This document shows, in pieces, positions 22,797 through 30,000 of a stretch of 40,100 bases of DNA; the first letter of the stretch is position 1; each line of letters starts with the position of its first letter. Origin of the DNA: Oscillospiraceae bacterium. GTDB lineage: Bacteria > Bacillota > Clostridia > Oscillospirales > Oscillospiraceae. The DNA lies in contig JAFRQP010000105.1 of NCBI GenBank assembly GCA_017428565.1, forward strand, positions 1 to 40,100, read 5' to 3'. The notes under the pieces were generated by a model that had not been told where the DNA came from, searched no databases, and worked only from the letters and a program-made list of their open reading frames with translations. The position numbers and the translations under genes are program-made.

Positions 22797-23073
22797 GATC
22801 GCGTATTATTCGGATCTGCGGTATAAAGAGGTCATCGACGTGCACACCGGCTTTCGCCTGGGCTACGTGTGCGACGCGGAGTTTGACGACAAGGAGGGGC
22901 GGATCGTCTCGCTGGTGACCCCGGGCCGGGTCAAATTCTTCGGCCTGCTGGGGCGGGAGGACGACTACGTGCTGCCCTGGACGGCCATCGTGCGCATCGG
23001 CACGGACATCATCCTGGTGGACGTCCAGGAGACCTGCGCCCGCCGCAAGCGCCCCAGGCGCAGCCTGTTCTGA
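22795..23073 (+). CDS. ylmC: YlmC/YmxH-family PRC-barrel protein
   Basis: A 92-residue PRC-barrel protein of the family annotated as sporulation-associated YlmC/YmxH. Signature: YYSDLRYKEVIDVHTGFRLG, then YVCDAEFD and KFFGLLGREDDYVLPWTAIV, then RIGTDIILVDV. The family begins at this Met position (normally M-x-x-R-x-S-D-L-R), so the rare TTG at 22795-22797 is taken as the start; no ATG or GTG occurs in the right place. A short basic tail (CARRKRPRRSLF) ends the protein. Its molecular function is not established. It lies directly after the parB-like gene. Confidence 0.88.
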   Translation: MIAYYSDLRYKEVIDVHTGFRLGYVCDAEFDDKEGRIVSLVTPGRVKFFGLLGREDDYVLPWTAIVRIGTDIILVDVQETCARRKRPRRSLF

Positions 23074-23100
23074 GAGAGCGCAGGTCCCGCGGGCGGCGCA

Positions 23101-23231
23101 AAGCCCCCCTCGCCTGGAGGGGGGTGGCCGAGCGAAGCGAGGTCGGGGGGATACAGATGCAAAAGAGAAAGACGTATCCCCCAGTCACCCTCGCTCTGCT
23201 CGGGCGACAGCCCCCTTTAGGCAAGGGGGCC
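23101..23231. repeat. Inverted pair of palindromic repeat units
   Basis: This 498-nt gene-free stretch (23074-23571) starts with two related units of about 55 bp facing each other. Unit 1 (23101-23153) ends GGGGGATAC; unit 2 (23174-23231, read on minus) ends the same way. Each has a C-run/G-run hairpin followed by a hairpin around CGAGC(G/A)AAGCGAG-type sequence. The spacer is 20 nt. The design matches units at 32738-33078, so both belong to one dispersed family. Confidence 0.65.
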
Positions 23232-23237
23232 ATAGGC

Positions 23238-23361
23238 GGACGGCCAATGGCCGTCCCTACGGGGGTACGGGGGTCTGCGCCGTAGGGGCGGGGCCGCGGG
23301 CTCCTCGGCAGCCCGCTGGTCGGACGCTTGCTCATATCTGCGGGCGATTCGTGAATCGCCC
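23238..23361. repeat. Further short palindromes in the repeat block
   Basis: GGACGGCCA-A-TGGCCGTCC lies at 23238-23256 and GGGCGATTC-GT-GAATCGCCC at 23342-23361, separated by G-rich, GTAGGGGCG-like sequence. Such pieces recur between genes in gut Firmicutes (from memory). No gene is supported here. Confidence 0.5.
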
Positions 23362-23429
23362 CTGCGGTTCTCCTTCCGTCGCGGCTGGGCTGCGCTTGCC
23401 GCGACACCTTTCCGGGGCGAATCTCGCTC

Positions 23430-23458
23430 TTGCTTTTTCCCGTCCGCTGTGGTATGAT
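23430..23458 (+). promoter_or_regulatory. Sigma-A promoter of the yhhQ-SDR unit
   Basis: TTGCTT (23430-23435), 17-nt spacer, TATGAT (23453-23458); predicted start near 23465, leaving a leader of about 107 nt. Confidence 0.65.
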
Positions 23459-23462
23459 GCCA

Positions 23463-23564
23463 ACGCTCGGGGCTTCCCGGGCCGACAATTGCAGACAGGT
23501 GTCTCTTGAAAACCACCTGTTGCCCCGCCGCAGGGCGGCCGGCATAGATCAAAACAAGGAGCGT
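23463..23564 (+). promoter_or_regulatory. Candidate preQ1-type riboswitch / structured leader
   Basis: The leader before the queuosine-precursor transporter has ordered pairing. A hairpin ACAGGTG/CACCTGT lies at 23495-23501 with 23514-23520. A second, CCGCC/GGCGG, lies at 23525-23529 with 23534-23538. ACGCTC at the 5' end (23463-23468) is the exact complement of GAGCGT (23559-23564), which covers part of the AAGGAG ribosome site. Such long-range masking of the ribosome site resembles translational preQ1 riboswitches, whose class III was described mainly from Ruminococcaceae. I could not match the consensus base by base, so the class is open. The assumed transcription start falls at the edge of ACGCTC. 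Confidence 0.45.
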
Positions 23565-23571
23565 ACTTCCC

Positions 23572-24312
23572 ATGAAAAAAAGCATTTCCGATTTCCGCAG
23601 TCTGCTGCGCAGCGTTCCGCCCCTGCTCGTCTCGCTGCTGATCCTCTCCGTCGTGGGGATGAATCTGCTGGCGAACAAGAGCATCAACACCGGGCTGAGC
23701 TGGCTGGCGCTGGACTGCGGGATTTTGTTTTCCTGGCTGACCTTCCTGAGCATGGACGTGCTCACCCACTGCTACGGCCCCCGGGCCGCCACCGCCCTGT
23801 CCTTCGCCGCCCTGGGGCTGAACCTGCTGATGGCCGGGATCTTTTTCCTGGCCAAGTGCATCCCCGGCGTCTGGAGCGAGAGCTTCGTGCCGGGCAGCGA
23901 GGAGATCCTGAACGCCGCGCTGGACAACACCTTCGGCGGCGCCTGGTTCATCATCCTGGGCAGCTCTGTGGCCTTCCTGGCCTCGGCGGCGCTGAACAAC
24001 TTCCTCAACTACGGCATCGGCAGGCTCCTCAAGCGGGATCGGGGCTTCGGCGGCTTCGCTCTGCGCTCCTACGTGTCCACCTTCCTGGCCCAGTTCGCGG
24101 ACAACCTGATCTTCGCCCTGCTGGTGAGCCGGCTCTTTTTCGGCTGGACCCTGCTGCAGTGCTTCACCTGCGCCCTGACCGGCGCCGTGACGGAGCTGCT
24201 GTTCGAGATCTTCTTCTCTCCCCTGGGCTACCGTATGTCCCGCCGCATCCTGCGGGAGCGGGAGCATGCGGACAAGACGTCGGAAAAGGGGGCGCCGCAG
24301 CCGTGCATGTGA
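23572..24312 (+). CDS. yhhQ: YhhQ/VUT-family queuosine precursor transporter
   Basis: A 246-residue inner-membrane protein of the DUF165/VUT family, which imports queuosine precursors (7-cyano- or 7-aminomethyl-7-deazaguanine). About six hydrophobic segments are seen. Typical wording includes VGMNLLANKSIN, FLSMDVLTHCYGPRAATALS, ALNNFLNYGIGRLLKR and RSYVSTFLAQFADNLIFALL, with the conserved Asp in the D-V-x-x-x-x-Y-G motif. The C-terminal 20 residues are charged. AAGGAG lies 10 nt before the ATG. A structured leader suggests control by a queuosine precursor. The stop overlaps the SDR start by 10 nt. Confidence 0.88.
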   Translation: MKKSISDFRSLLRSVPPLLVSLLILSVVGMNLLANKSINTGLSWLALDCGILFSWLTFLSMDVLTHCYGPRAATALSFAALGLNLLMAGIFFLAKCIPGVWSESFVPGSEEILNAALDNTFGGAWFIILGSSVAFLASAALNNFLNYGIGRLLKRDRGFGGFALRSYVSTFLAQFADNLIFALLVSRLFFGWTLLQCFTCALTGAVTELLFEIFFSPLGYRMSRRILREREHADKTSEKGAPQPCM

Positions 24313-24950
24313 TCGTCAGCGGCTCGGCCAGCGGCATCGGCCTTGCCATCGCGGAGAAGTTTCTGGCCGAGGGGCACCGCGTCACCGGCGTGGACCTGTG
24401 CCAAAGCGCCCTCGACCATCCCCGCTACCGCCATATCGCCGCGGACATCCGGACGCTCTCGGCGGAAGGGATCGAGCCGGCGGAGATCCTCATCAACAAC
24501 GCCGGCACCCTGGAGGAGGCGGAGGCCATCGACGTGAATCTCACGGGCACCATCCGCTTTACGCAGCAATTTCTGGACAGTCCCCGGCTGCGCTCGGTGC
24601 TCTTCATCGCCTCCGCCTCCGCCCGAAACGGCGCGGAATTCCCCCTGTACGTGGCCAGCAAGGCGGGGCTGGTGGGCTACATGAAGAACCTGGCCCTGGC
24701 CCTTGCCAAGCGGGGCGTCACGGTCAACAGCATCTCCCCCGGCGGGGTCATCACCCCGGCGAACCGGCATATTCTGGAGAGCGAGAGCCTCTACGCCGCC
24801 GTGAAGGCGGAGACCCTGCTGGGCAAGTGGGCCGAGGCTTCGGAGGTGGCGGAGCTGGCCTGGTATCTCACCGCCGTGAACCGCTCCATCACCGGGGAGG
24901 ACATCCTCATGGACAACGGCGAGATGCTGAAATCCAATTTTATATGGTAA
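24303..24950 (+). CDS. Short-chain dehydrogenase/reductase (SDR)
   Basis: A 215-residue classical SDR, slightly short. It has the NAD(P)-binding VHVIVSGSASGIGLAIAEK, the ILINNAGTLEEAEAID motif, the active-site Ser in FIASASARNG, YVASKAG with the catalytic Tyr and Lys, and SISPGGVITPANR. It lacks the usual acidic residue string that would tell NAD from NADP with confidence, and its substrate is unknown. The GTG at 24303 is chosen with AAAGGGGG about 10 nt upstream; a second GTG at 24309 is also in frame. Both overlap the end of yhhQ, so translation is probably coupled, but no functional link to queuosine is evident. Confidence 0.9.
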   Translation: MHVIVSGSASGIGLAIAEKFLAEGHRVTGVDLCQSALDHPRYRHIAADIRTLSAEGIEPAEILINNAGTLEEAEAIDVNLTGTIRFTQQFLDSPRLRSVLFIASASARNGAEFPLYVASKAGLVGYMKNLALALAKRGVTVNSISPGGVITPANRHILESESLYAAVKAETLLGKWAEASEVAELAWYLTAVNRSITGEDILMDNGEMLKSNFIW

Positions 24951-24954
24951 ATAA

Positions 24955-24993
24955 GGGGCTGTGAAAAAACGATGTTTTTCACAGCCCCAGTTT
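24955..24993 (+). terminator. Terminator after the SDR gene
   Basis: GGGGCTGTGAAAAA (24955-24968) pairs with TTTTTCACAGCCCC (24975-24988). Confidence 0.8.
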
Positions 24994-25078
24994 TGAGTCG
25001 AGAGTTTTGAGTTTTGAGATCTTTTTTTGTGTCTCTTTCGGACTTTTCTCCTCAAAACTCGGCACGCAAAACTCAAAA
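24989..25078. repeat. Inverted pair of tandem heptanucleotide arrays
   Basis: Left array 24989-25016: AGTTTTG, AGTCGAG, AGTTTTG, AGTTTTG. Right array 25051-25078: CTCAAAA, CTCGGCA, CGCAAAA, CTCAAAA. The right units are the complement of the left ones, so the arrays can pair across a 34-nt T-rich core. They fill the spacer between the SDR and proS terminators. Confidence 0.8.
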
Positions 25079-25110
25079 CGGGGGATGTGTTTCTTCACAT
25101 CCCCCGTTTT
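25075..25110 (-). terminator. Terminator after proS
   Basis: AAAACGGGGGATGTG (25075-25089) pairs with CACATCCCCCGTTTT (25096-25110); symmetric enough to act in both directions. Confidence 0.8.
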
Positions 25111-25137
25111 CTGCTTCTATGCGGTTTTTGCGAAGGC

Positions 25138-26574
25138 TCAGTAGGCCACGCCCCAGATGACCATCTTCTTGGCGGGCTTGCCGCAGCAGGCGCAGGTCTC
25201 GCCCAGCTGCTCCTGCCGGAAGGGGATGCAGCGGGAGGACATGCCCGCCTTCTCCTTCATGGCCAGCTCGCAGCTGAGATCGCCGCACCACATGGTCTTG
25301 ATGAAGCCGCCCTTCTCCTCCTGGATGGCCTTGGCCTCCTCCAGCGTGGACGCGGCGAAGGTGTGCTCCTCCAGGTTGCGCTTGGCCTTCTCGAAGAGCC
25401 CGTCGTGTACGGCCTGGAGAAGCTCCCCGGCCTTCTGCTCCAGCTCGCTGAGGGCGACGAAGCTCTTTTCGCCGTTGTCGCGCCGGACCAGCACGCACTG
25501 GCCGTTCTCCAGATCCCGGGGGCCCATCTCCAGCCGGAGGGGCACGCCCTTCATCTCATACTGGGCGCACTTCCAGCCCATGGAGTTGTCGGAGGTGTCG
25601 ATCTTCACCCGGTAGCCGGCGGCGGCCAGGCGCTCGCACAGGGCCTGGGCGCCCTCGATGACGCCGGGCTTGTGCTGGGCCACGGGCACCACCACGATCT
25701 GGATGGGGGCCACCTTGGGGGGCAGCACCAGACCGTTGTTGTCGCCGTGGGTCATGATGATGCCGCCGATGAGACGGGTGGACACGCCCCAGGAGGTCTG
25801 GAAGGGATTGACCAGCCGGTTCTCCTTGTTGGCGAAGGTGATGTCGAAGGCGCGGGCAAAGCCGTCCCCGAAATAATGGCTGGTGCCGGCCTGGAGGGCC
25901 TTGCGGTCGTGCATCATGCACTCGATGGCGTAGGTGGCCTCGGCGCCGTTGAACTTCTCCTTCTCGGTCTTCTGGCCGCGGGTGACGGGCATGGCCAGCA
26001 CGTCCTCGCAGAAGTCCGCGTACAGGTTCAGGATCTTCTGGGTGAAGGCCTCGGCCTCCTGGGCGGTGGCGTGCATGGTGTGGCCCTCCTGCCACAGGAA
26101 TTCCCGGTGGCGCAGGAAGGGGCGGCTGCTCTTCTCCCAGCGCAGCACGCTGCACCACTGGTTATAGCACATGGGCAGGTCCCGGTGGGACTGGATGACG
26201 TTCTTGAAATGCTCGCAGAACAGGGTCTCGGAGGTGGGGCGGACGCAGTAGCGCTCCTCCAGCTCCTCGCTGCCGCCGGTGGTGACCCAGGCGCACTCGG
26301 GCGCGAAGCCCTCCACGTGGTCCTTCTCCTTCTGCAGCAGGCTCTCGGGGATCAGCATGGGCATGTAGACGTTCTGCACGCCGCACTTTTTGAACGCCGC
26401 GTCCAGAATGTGCTGCATATTCTCCCAGATCGCATAGCCGTAAGGCCGGTAAACGAACAGGCCCTTGATGGAGGAATAATCGATCAGCTCCGCCTTCTTG
26501 CACACATCGGTGAACCACTGGGCGAAGTCGACCTCCATATCGGTGATCTGCTCGACTTTCTTCTCTTTCGCCAT
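25138..26574 (-). CDS. proS: Proline--tRNA ligase, type 3 (archaeal/eukaryotic-like)
   Basis: Charges tRNA(Pro) with proline in the cytoplasm. The 478 residues follow the short type-3 plan without the bacterial editing insertion. Class II motifs include [55 protein letters not shown] (motif 2) and [17 protein letters not shown] (motif 3). The anticodon domain has [12 protein letters not shown], and the C-terminal domain has [13 protein letters not shown], a Cys pair, ending in Tyr, as in Thermus-type enzymes. GAGAGGAT lies 8 nt before the ATG at 26572-26574. The frame extends upstream, but the promoter position rules that out. The 67-nt leader is too short for a T-box. Confidence 0.96.
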   Translation of the reverse strand: MAKEKKVEQITDMEVDFAQWFTDVCKKAELIDYSSIKGLFVYRPYGYAIWENMQHILDAAFKKCGVQNVYMPMLIPESLLQKEKDHVEGFAPECAWVTTGGSEELEERYCVRPTSETLFCEHFKNVIQSHRDLPMCYNQWCSVLRWEKSSRPFLRHREFLWQEGHTMHATAQEAEAFTQKILNLYADFCEDVLAMPVTRGQKTEKEKFNGAEATYAIECMMHDRKALQAGTSHYFGDGFARAFDITFANKENRLVNPFQTSWGVSTRLIGGIIMTHGDNNGLVLPPKVAPIQIVVVPVAQHKPGVIEGAQALCERLAAAGYRVKIDTSDNSMGWKCAQYEMKGVPLRLEMGPRDLENGQCVLVRRDNGEKSFVALSELEQKAGELLQAVHDGLFEKAKRNLEEHTFAASTLEEAKAIQEEKGGFIKTMWCGDLSCELAMKEKAGMSSRCIPFRQEQLGETCACCGKPAKKMVIWGVAY

Positions 26575-26647
26575 GAAAAGTAATCCTCTCTTTCCGTCAG
26601 GGCCCTTGCCCCGCCGTATTCTCCCGGCAGAAGCTGCACGGAACTTC

Positions 26648-26676
26648 ATTTTATTCTCCCTTTCGCCCCTTGTCAA
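26648..26676 (-). promoter_or_regulatory. Sigma-A promoter of proS
   Basis: On the minus strand TTGACA (26676-26671), 17 nt, TAAAAT (26653-26648); predicted start near 26641. Confidence 0.8.
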
Positions 26677-26708
26677 GGCGGAAGACAGGGGCTTTTCACG
26701 AATTTTTC

Positions 26709-26737
26709 TTGACCTTCCGCGCATTAGCGGGTATAAT
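26709..26737 (+). promoter_or_regulatory. Sigma-A promoter of the acidic-repeat membrane protein gene
   Basis: TTGACC (26709-26714), 17-nt spacer, perfect TATAAT (26732-26737). Predicted start near 26744, only about 6 nt before GGAGGTGA. Confidence 0.85.
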
Positions 26738-26753
26738 ACTGTGTTGTTCGGAG

Positions 26754-27845
26754 GTGACGGATATTAACAAGCAAAAATTCTTGCCTGAGCTTGGCAGGCT
26801 GCTGACCTTTATGGTCGAGGAAGACCGGCAGACTGCGCTTGCCATGTACAACAGGCTTTTTGACGATGCGGAGGACGAGCAGCTGCTTCTGAATCTGCTG
26901 GAATCGCCCACCCGTCAGGCCGTGCTGATCGCCCGTGCCTACGATCCCAAGGAGAGAAAAAAGCTGGCGGAGTCTCCCAACCAGGGCGAGGAGCACACGC
27001 CCGGCTTTGTGCTGGCCATCGACCGACTGTATCAGCAGGTCGCGCCCAAGCGCCCCGCTGCGCCGGAACCGGAGCCCCTTGAGGAGGAGCCCGCCCCGGC
27101 GGTCAACCAGTTCTCGCTTTTTGAGGACGACGCCCACCCCATAGACGACTCCGAGTACGTCCCCTTCCGGATCGAGGCGGACGCGGTGCCCATCCCGGAA
27201 TCGGTGGAGGAGCTGCCCGTGGAGGAGAGCCCCGCCCGGCCGGAGGAGGAAGCCGCCCCCGCGCCGGAGGAGCCCGCCCGGGAGGAGAGCCCCGCCCAGC
27301 CGGAGGAGGAAGCCGCCCCCGCGCCGGAGGAGCTGCCGGAGATGCCGGAGGAGGAGCAGCCCGCTCCCGCTGAGCCGGCGGAGGAGCGCAGCGTCCCCGC
27401 CCCCGCGGAGGAGCTGCCCCTGACGCTGCCGGACGCGCAGGAGAGCGCGCCGGAGGCCGCCCCCGTCCCGACCCAGGAGCTGGATCTGGACTATATCCCC
27501 GAGACCAAGCGGAAAGCCAAGGTCTTTCTGCTGATCCTGTACGTGCTGCTTGCCGTTCCCGTGACCCTGGCGGCCATCGTGCTGCTGCTGATCCCCACGG
27601 TGCTGGTGCTGGCCCTGTCCCTGCTGGTCATCGTGGCCGGCTCCGCCGTTCTGGTGGCGGCCTTCAGCGGCTTCCCGAAGCTGGCGGATATTCTGATCGT
27701 CGTCGGCACGGCGGTCATCGTGCTGGCGCTGGGACTGCTGCTGCTGTGGCTTTTCGTCTGGTTCATCGGCGGTGCCATCGGCGGTCTGATCCGCAACGTG
27801 CTTGAGCTGGGACGCAAGTGGTGCTACGAGGAGGTGCCGGTATGA
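26754..27845 (+). CDS. Membrane protein with acidic Pro/Glu repeats, unknown function
   Basis: Not recognised as a named family. With the GTG start it is 363 residues. Residues about 1-95 are a soluble domain resembling DUF1700-like N-terminal helices ([20 protein letters not shown]). Residues about 95-250 are very acidic and rich in Pro, Glu and Ala with a 20-residue repeat. Residues about 255-350 form three or four close hydrophobic segments rich in Leu and Val. The start is uncertain: GGAG touches the GTG at 26754, while the near-perfect GGAGGTGA (26750-26757) is ideally placed for an ATT at 26763. The next gene overlaps by 4 nt, so the two probably work together in the membrane. Confidence 0.7.
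   Translation: MTDINKQKFLPELGRLLTFMVEEDRQTALAMYNRLFDDAEDEQLLLNLLESPTRQAVLIARAYDPKERKKLAESPNQGEEHTPGFVLAIDRLYQQVAPKRPAAPEPEPLEEEPAPAVNQFSLFEDDAHPIDDSEYVPFRIEADAVPIPESVEELPVEESPARPEEEAAPAPEEPAREESPAQPEEEAAPAPEELPEMPEEEQPAPAEPAEERSVPAPAEELPLTLPDAQESAPEAAPVPTQELDLDYIPETKRKAKVFLLILYVLLAVPVTLAAIVLLLIPTVLVLALSLLVIVAGSAVLVAAFSGFPKLADILIVVGTAVIVLALGLLLLWLFVWFIGGAIGGLIRNVLELGRKWCYEEVPV
27221..27333 (+). repeat. Direct 60-nt repeat within the acidic domain
   Basis: 27221-27273 and 27281-27333 are identical apart from one base and encode [16 protein letters not shown] and [16 protein letters not shown]. The high identity suggests recent duplication. Confidence 0.9.
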
Positions 27846-28060
27846 GCAAGGGTTGGAGAATTATCGGCGCCATCGTGCTGGTGCTGGTGCTGCTGGGCGC
27901 CATCTGCATCGGCGTGGGCTTTATGACCGGCGGCGACGTTGCGGGGATCTATTCCACCCTCAACACCCGCTACAATCTGACCGGATACTGGGAGCAATAC
28001 TCCCAGTGGGCCATTACCTCATTCAACGAAATCGTGAAGGGCGTCCGCGGCCTCTGGTGA
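27842..28060 (+). CDS. Small membrane protein, unknown function
   Basis: A 72-residue protein with one clear transmembrane helix (about 7-25: IIGAIVLVLVLLGAICIGVG) followed by a 45-residue tail with several Tyr and Trp (NLTGYWEQYSQWAITSF). The ATG overlaps the TGA of the previous gene (ATGA), a usual sign of translational coupling. The start 8 codons upstream is less likely because it would lie deep in the previous gene. Probably a partner of the membrane protein encoded just before it. No family recognised. Confidence 0.75.
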   Translation: MSKGWRIIGAIVLVLVLLGAICIGVGFMTGGDVAGIYSTLNTRYNLTGYWEQYSQWAITSFNEIVKGVRGLW

Positions 28061-28081
28061 GCCGCGTGCTCGGGAGGTATC

Positions 28082-28522
28082 ATGGAAAACGATTTTGATC
28101 CTTTGCTGCTGAAGTATCAGCTCTGCTTTCCGCTGTATGCCTGCGCAAGAGAGACCATCAAGCTCTACAAGCCGCATCTGGACAAGCTGGATCTGACCTA
28201 CACCCAGTATATCGCCATGATGGTCCTCTGGGAAAAGAAAGCCGTCACGGTGAAGGAGCTGGGCGCCGAGCTGTATCTGGACTCCGGAACACTGACGCCG
28301 CTGCTGAAGAAGATGGAGGCCAAGGGTCTGCTGACCCGCCGCCGCTCCACCGACGATGAGCGCAGCCTGATCGTGAGCCTCAGCCCGGAGGGGGAGGCCC
28401 TGCGGGAGCGGGCGCTGCAGGTGCCGCAGGAAATGATGAAATGCTTCTGGATGGAGCCAGAGGAGAGAAAGGTGCTGTACAAGCTGCTCTACAAGCTGCT
28501 GAAGTCCAAGCCCAAGGACTGA
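28082..28522 (+). CDS. ohrR: OhrR-type MarR-family redox regulator
   Basis: A 146-residue MarR protein very like the organic-peroxide sensor OhrR. The start LLLKYQLCFPLYACARETIK places a Cys at position 15, the same position as the peroxide-sensing Cys of B. subtilis OhrR. YKPHLDKLDLTYTQYIAMMV follows, then the HTH LYLDSGTLTPLLKKMEAKGL and the wing RRRSTDDERSLIV. Further Cys residues occur at about 20 and 119. OhrR normally represses the peroxidase gene ohr, which is not seen in the window. GGAGG lies 6 nt before the ATG. It follows a pair of membrane-protein genes by 21 nt and could be co-transcribed with them. Confidence 0.85.
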   Translation: MENDFDPLLLKYQLCFPLYACARETIKLYKPHLDKLDLTYTQYIAMMVLWEKKAVTVKELGAELYLDSGTLTPLLKKMEAKGLLTRRRSTDDERSLIVSLSPEGEALRERALQVPQEMMKCFWMEPEERKVLYKLLYKLLKSKPKD

Positions 28523-28544
28523 GCGCCGCAAAACCCGATTTCCG

Positions 28545-28584
28545 AAAAGGGACCGAAGAGAAGAATCTCTTCGGTCCCTTTTTT
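28545..28584 (+). terminator. Terminator after the ohrR-like gene
   Basis: A 17-bp stem (28545-28561 with 28566-28582, loop AGAA) and a T-run of six. Confidence 0.85.
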
Positions 28585-28613
28585 GCATGATCCCGCAGCC
28601 CGGCGCATACACT
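28585..28613 (+). promoter_or_regulatory. Candidate sigma-E (mother-cell) promoter of the M14 peptidase gene
   Basis: GCATGAT (28585-28591), 14-nt spacer, CATACACT (28606-28613). The -10 fits the sigma-E consensus CATACANT exactly, and the -35 matches KMATATT at 5 of 7. It begins right after the preceding terminator, with a leader of about 17 nt to the start codon at 28637. No good sigma-A box is seen in the same spacer. Confidence 0.5.
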
Positions 28614-28636
28614 GTCCCGGAAAGGGAGGGATCGCG

Positions 28637-29914
28637 ATGCGCAGCGTTCAATTCGGCAGCACCGGCCCCGGGGTGCAGCTGCTGCAGCTGGCTCTGGACC
28701 GGGCGGGCTTCGGCCCCCTGGAGACCGACGGGGTCTTCGGCCCCGCCACCCGGGGCGCGGTCAGCCGCTTCCAGGCCGTGAACCGCCTGGCGGTGGACGG
28801 GATCGCCGGCCCTGCCACCCACCGGGCGCTGCTGCCCTGGTACACCGGCTATGTGACGGCCCGGGTCCGCCGGGGGGACAGCGTCTGGGCCCTGGCCCGG
28901 CTCTACGGCAGCAGCACGGAGGCCATCCTGCTGGCAAACCCCGGCCTGCAGCCGGAAAAGCTGCCCGTGGGCGCGGCCCTGATCGTGCCGCTGCCCTTTG
29001 CCGTGGTGCCCGAGACCCTGACCTGGTGCTCGGCCCTGGTGGGCTGCTGCGTCCAGGGGCTCAGCGCCCGCTACCCCTTCCTCCTGTCCGGCTCCGCGGG
29101 CAAGAGCGTGCTGGGCCGGCCGCTCTGGACCCTGCGCCTGGGCCGGGGGGAGAACCGGGTGCTCTTCCACGCGGAGCACCACGCCAACGAGTGGATCACA
29201 ACGCCCCTGCTGCTGCGCTTTGCGGAGGAGCTGGCCGCCGCCTATGCCGCCGGGGAGCGGATCGGCGGGGTCTCCGCCGGGGAGCTGCTGGACTACGCCT
29301 CGCTCTGCCTGGTGCCGGCGGTGAACCCGGACGGCATGGACCTGGTCACCGGGGAGCTGCAAAGCGGCGAGGCCTTCCGCGCCGCCCGGGCCATCGCCGG
29401 GCGCTATCCCCGCTATCCCTTCCCCTCCGGCTGGAAGGCCAACATCCGGGGGGTGGATCTGAACCTGCAGTACCCGGCGGGCTGGGAGGAGGCCCGGGAG
29501 TATAAATACGCCCTGGGCGTCACCTCCCCCGCGCCGGCGGACTTTGTGGGCCCGGCCCCTCTCAGCGCGCCGGAGGCCCGGGCCATGGCGGAGCTGACGC
29601 GGCGCTTCGACCCGGCGCTGACCCTGAGCTTCCACAGCCAGGGGGAGGTGATCTACTGGCAGTACCGGGACTTCGCCCCGGAAAACGCCCGGCAGATCGG
29701 GGAGCTCTTCGCCCGGCTCTCCGGCTACGCCCTGGAGGGCGCGCCCTCCGCCCCCTCCTCCGCCGGGTACAAGGACTGGTTCCTCCAGGACTTCCGCCGC
29801 CCGGGCTACACCGTGGAGGCGGGCCGGGGCGTGAACCCCCTGCCGGCGGCGGACTTTCCCGGCATCTACGCCCGCTGCCGGGAGCTGCTGACCTACGCCG
29901 CGCTGGTGACCTAA
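28637..29914 (+). CDS. Peptidoglycan-binding, LysM and M14 zinc carboxypeptidase protein
   Basis: A 425-residue protein of the gamma-D-glutamyl-diamino-acid endopeptidase type (YqgT/ENP1-like), predicted to cut peptidoglycan stem peptides. Domains are a peptidoglycan-binding helix bundle (about 5-66, STGPGVQLLQLALDRAGFGP), LysM (about 71-118, RVRRGDSVWALARLYGSSTE) and the M14 domain (about 128-423). Zn ligands are His182 and Glu185 (HAEHHANEWITTP) and His333 (LSFHSQGEVIYW). The catalytic Glu is about 394 (PGYTVEAGRGVNPL). There is no signal peptide, as in other sporulation-linked family members that act in the mother cell or spore. AAAGGGAGG precedes the ATG. It forms its own unit with a sigma-E-like promoter. 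Confidence 0.92.
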   Translation: MRSVQFGSTGPGVQLLQLALDRAGFGPLETDGVFGPATRGAVSRFQAVNRLAVDGIAGPATHRALLPWYTGYVTARVRRGDSVWALARLYGSSTEAILLANPGLQPEKLPVGAALIVPLPFAVVPETLTWCSALVGCCVQGLSARYPFLLSGSAGKSVLGRPLWTLRLGRGENRVLFHAEHHANEWITTPLLLRFAEELAAAYAAGERIGGVSAGELLDYASLCLVPAVNPDGMDLVTGELQSGEAFRAARAIAGRYPRYPFPSGWKANIRGVDLNLQYPAGWEEAREYKYALGVTSPAPADFVGPAPLSAPEARAMAELTRRFDPALTLSFHSQGEVIYWQYRDFAPENARQIGELFARLSGYALEGAPSAPSSAGYKDWFLQDFRRPGYTVEAGRGVNPLPAADFPGIYARCRELLTYAALVT

Positions 29915-29933
29915 TGTTCGGTGTTCAGAAAAT

Positions 29934-29978
29934 ATGACAAGAGGCAGGAAGGAAAGGCTTCCTGCCTCTTGTCATTTG
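29934..29978. terminator. Bidirectional terminator
   Basis: A perfect 18-bp stem (29934-29951 with 29958-29975) with loop GAAAGG, between the convergent M14 and lipoprotein genes. Confidence 0.85.
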
Positions 29979-30000
29979 AAAACGGGCGCGCGGTCCCGTT

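Noticed and set aside
23074-23571. Insertion sequence or gene remnant in the 498-nt spacer
   Set aside because: Only short palindromes are seen; no transposase-like translation in any frame.
24989-25078. CRISPR array
   Set aside because: Units are 7 nt and contiguous with no spacers; no cas genes are nearby.
26575-26640. T-box leader for proS
   Set aside because: Only about 67 nt lie between the predicted start site and the ATG, and no T-box sequence (TGGNACCGCG) or terminator is present.
28585-28613. Sigma-A promoter for the M14 gene
   Set aside because: No TTGACA/TATAAT-like pair with a 16-18 nt spacer lies in the 52-nt gap; the sigma-E reading fits better.
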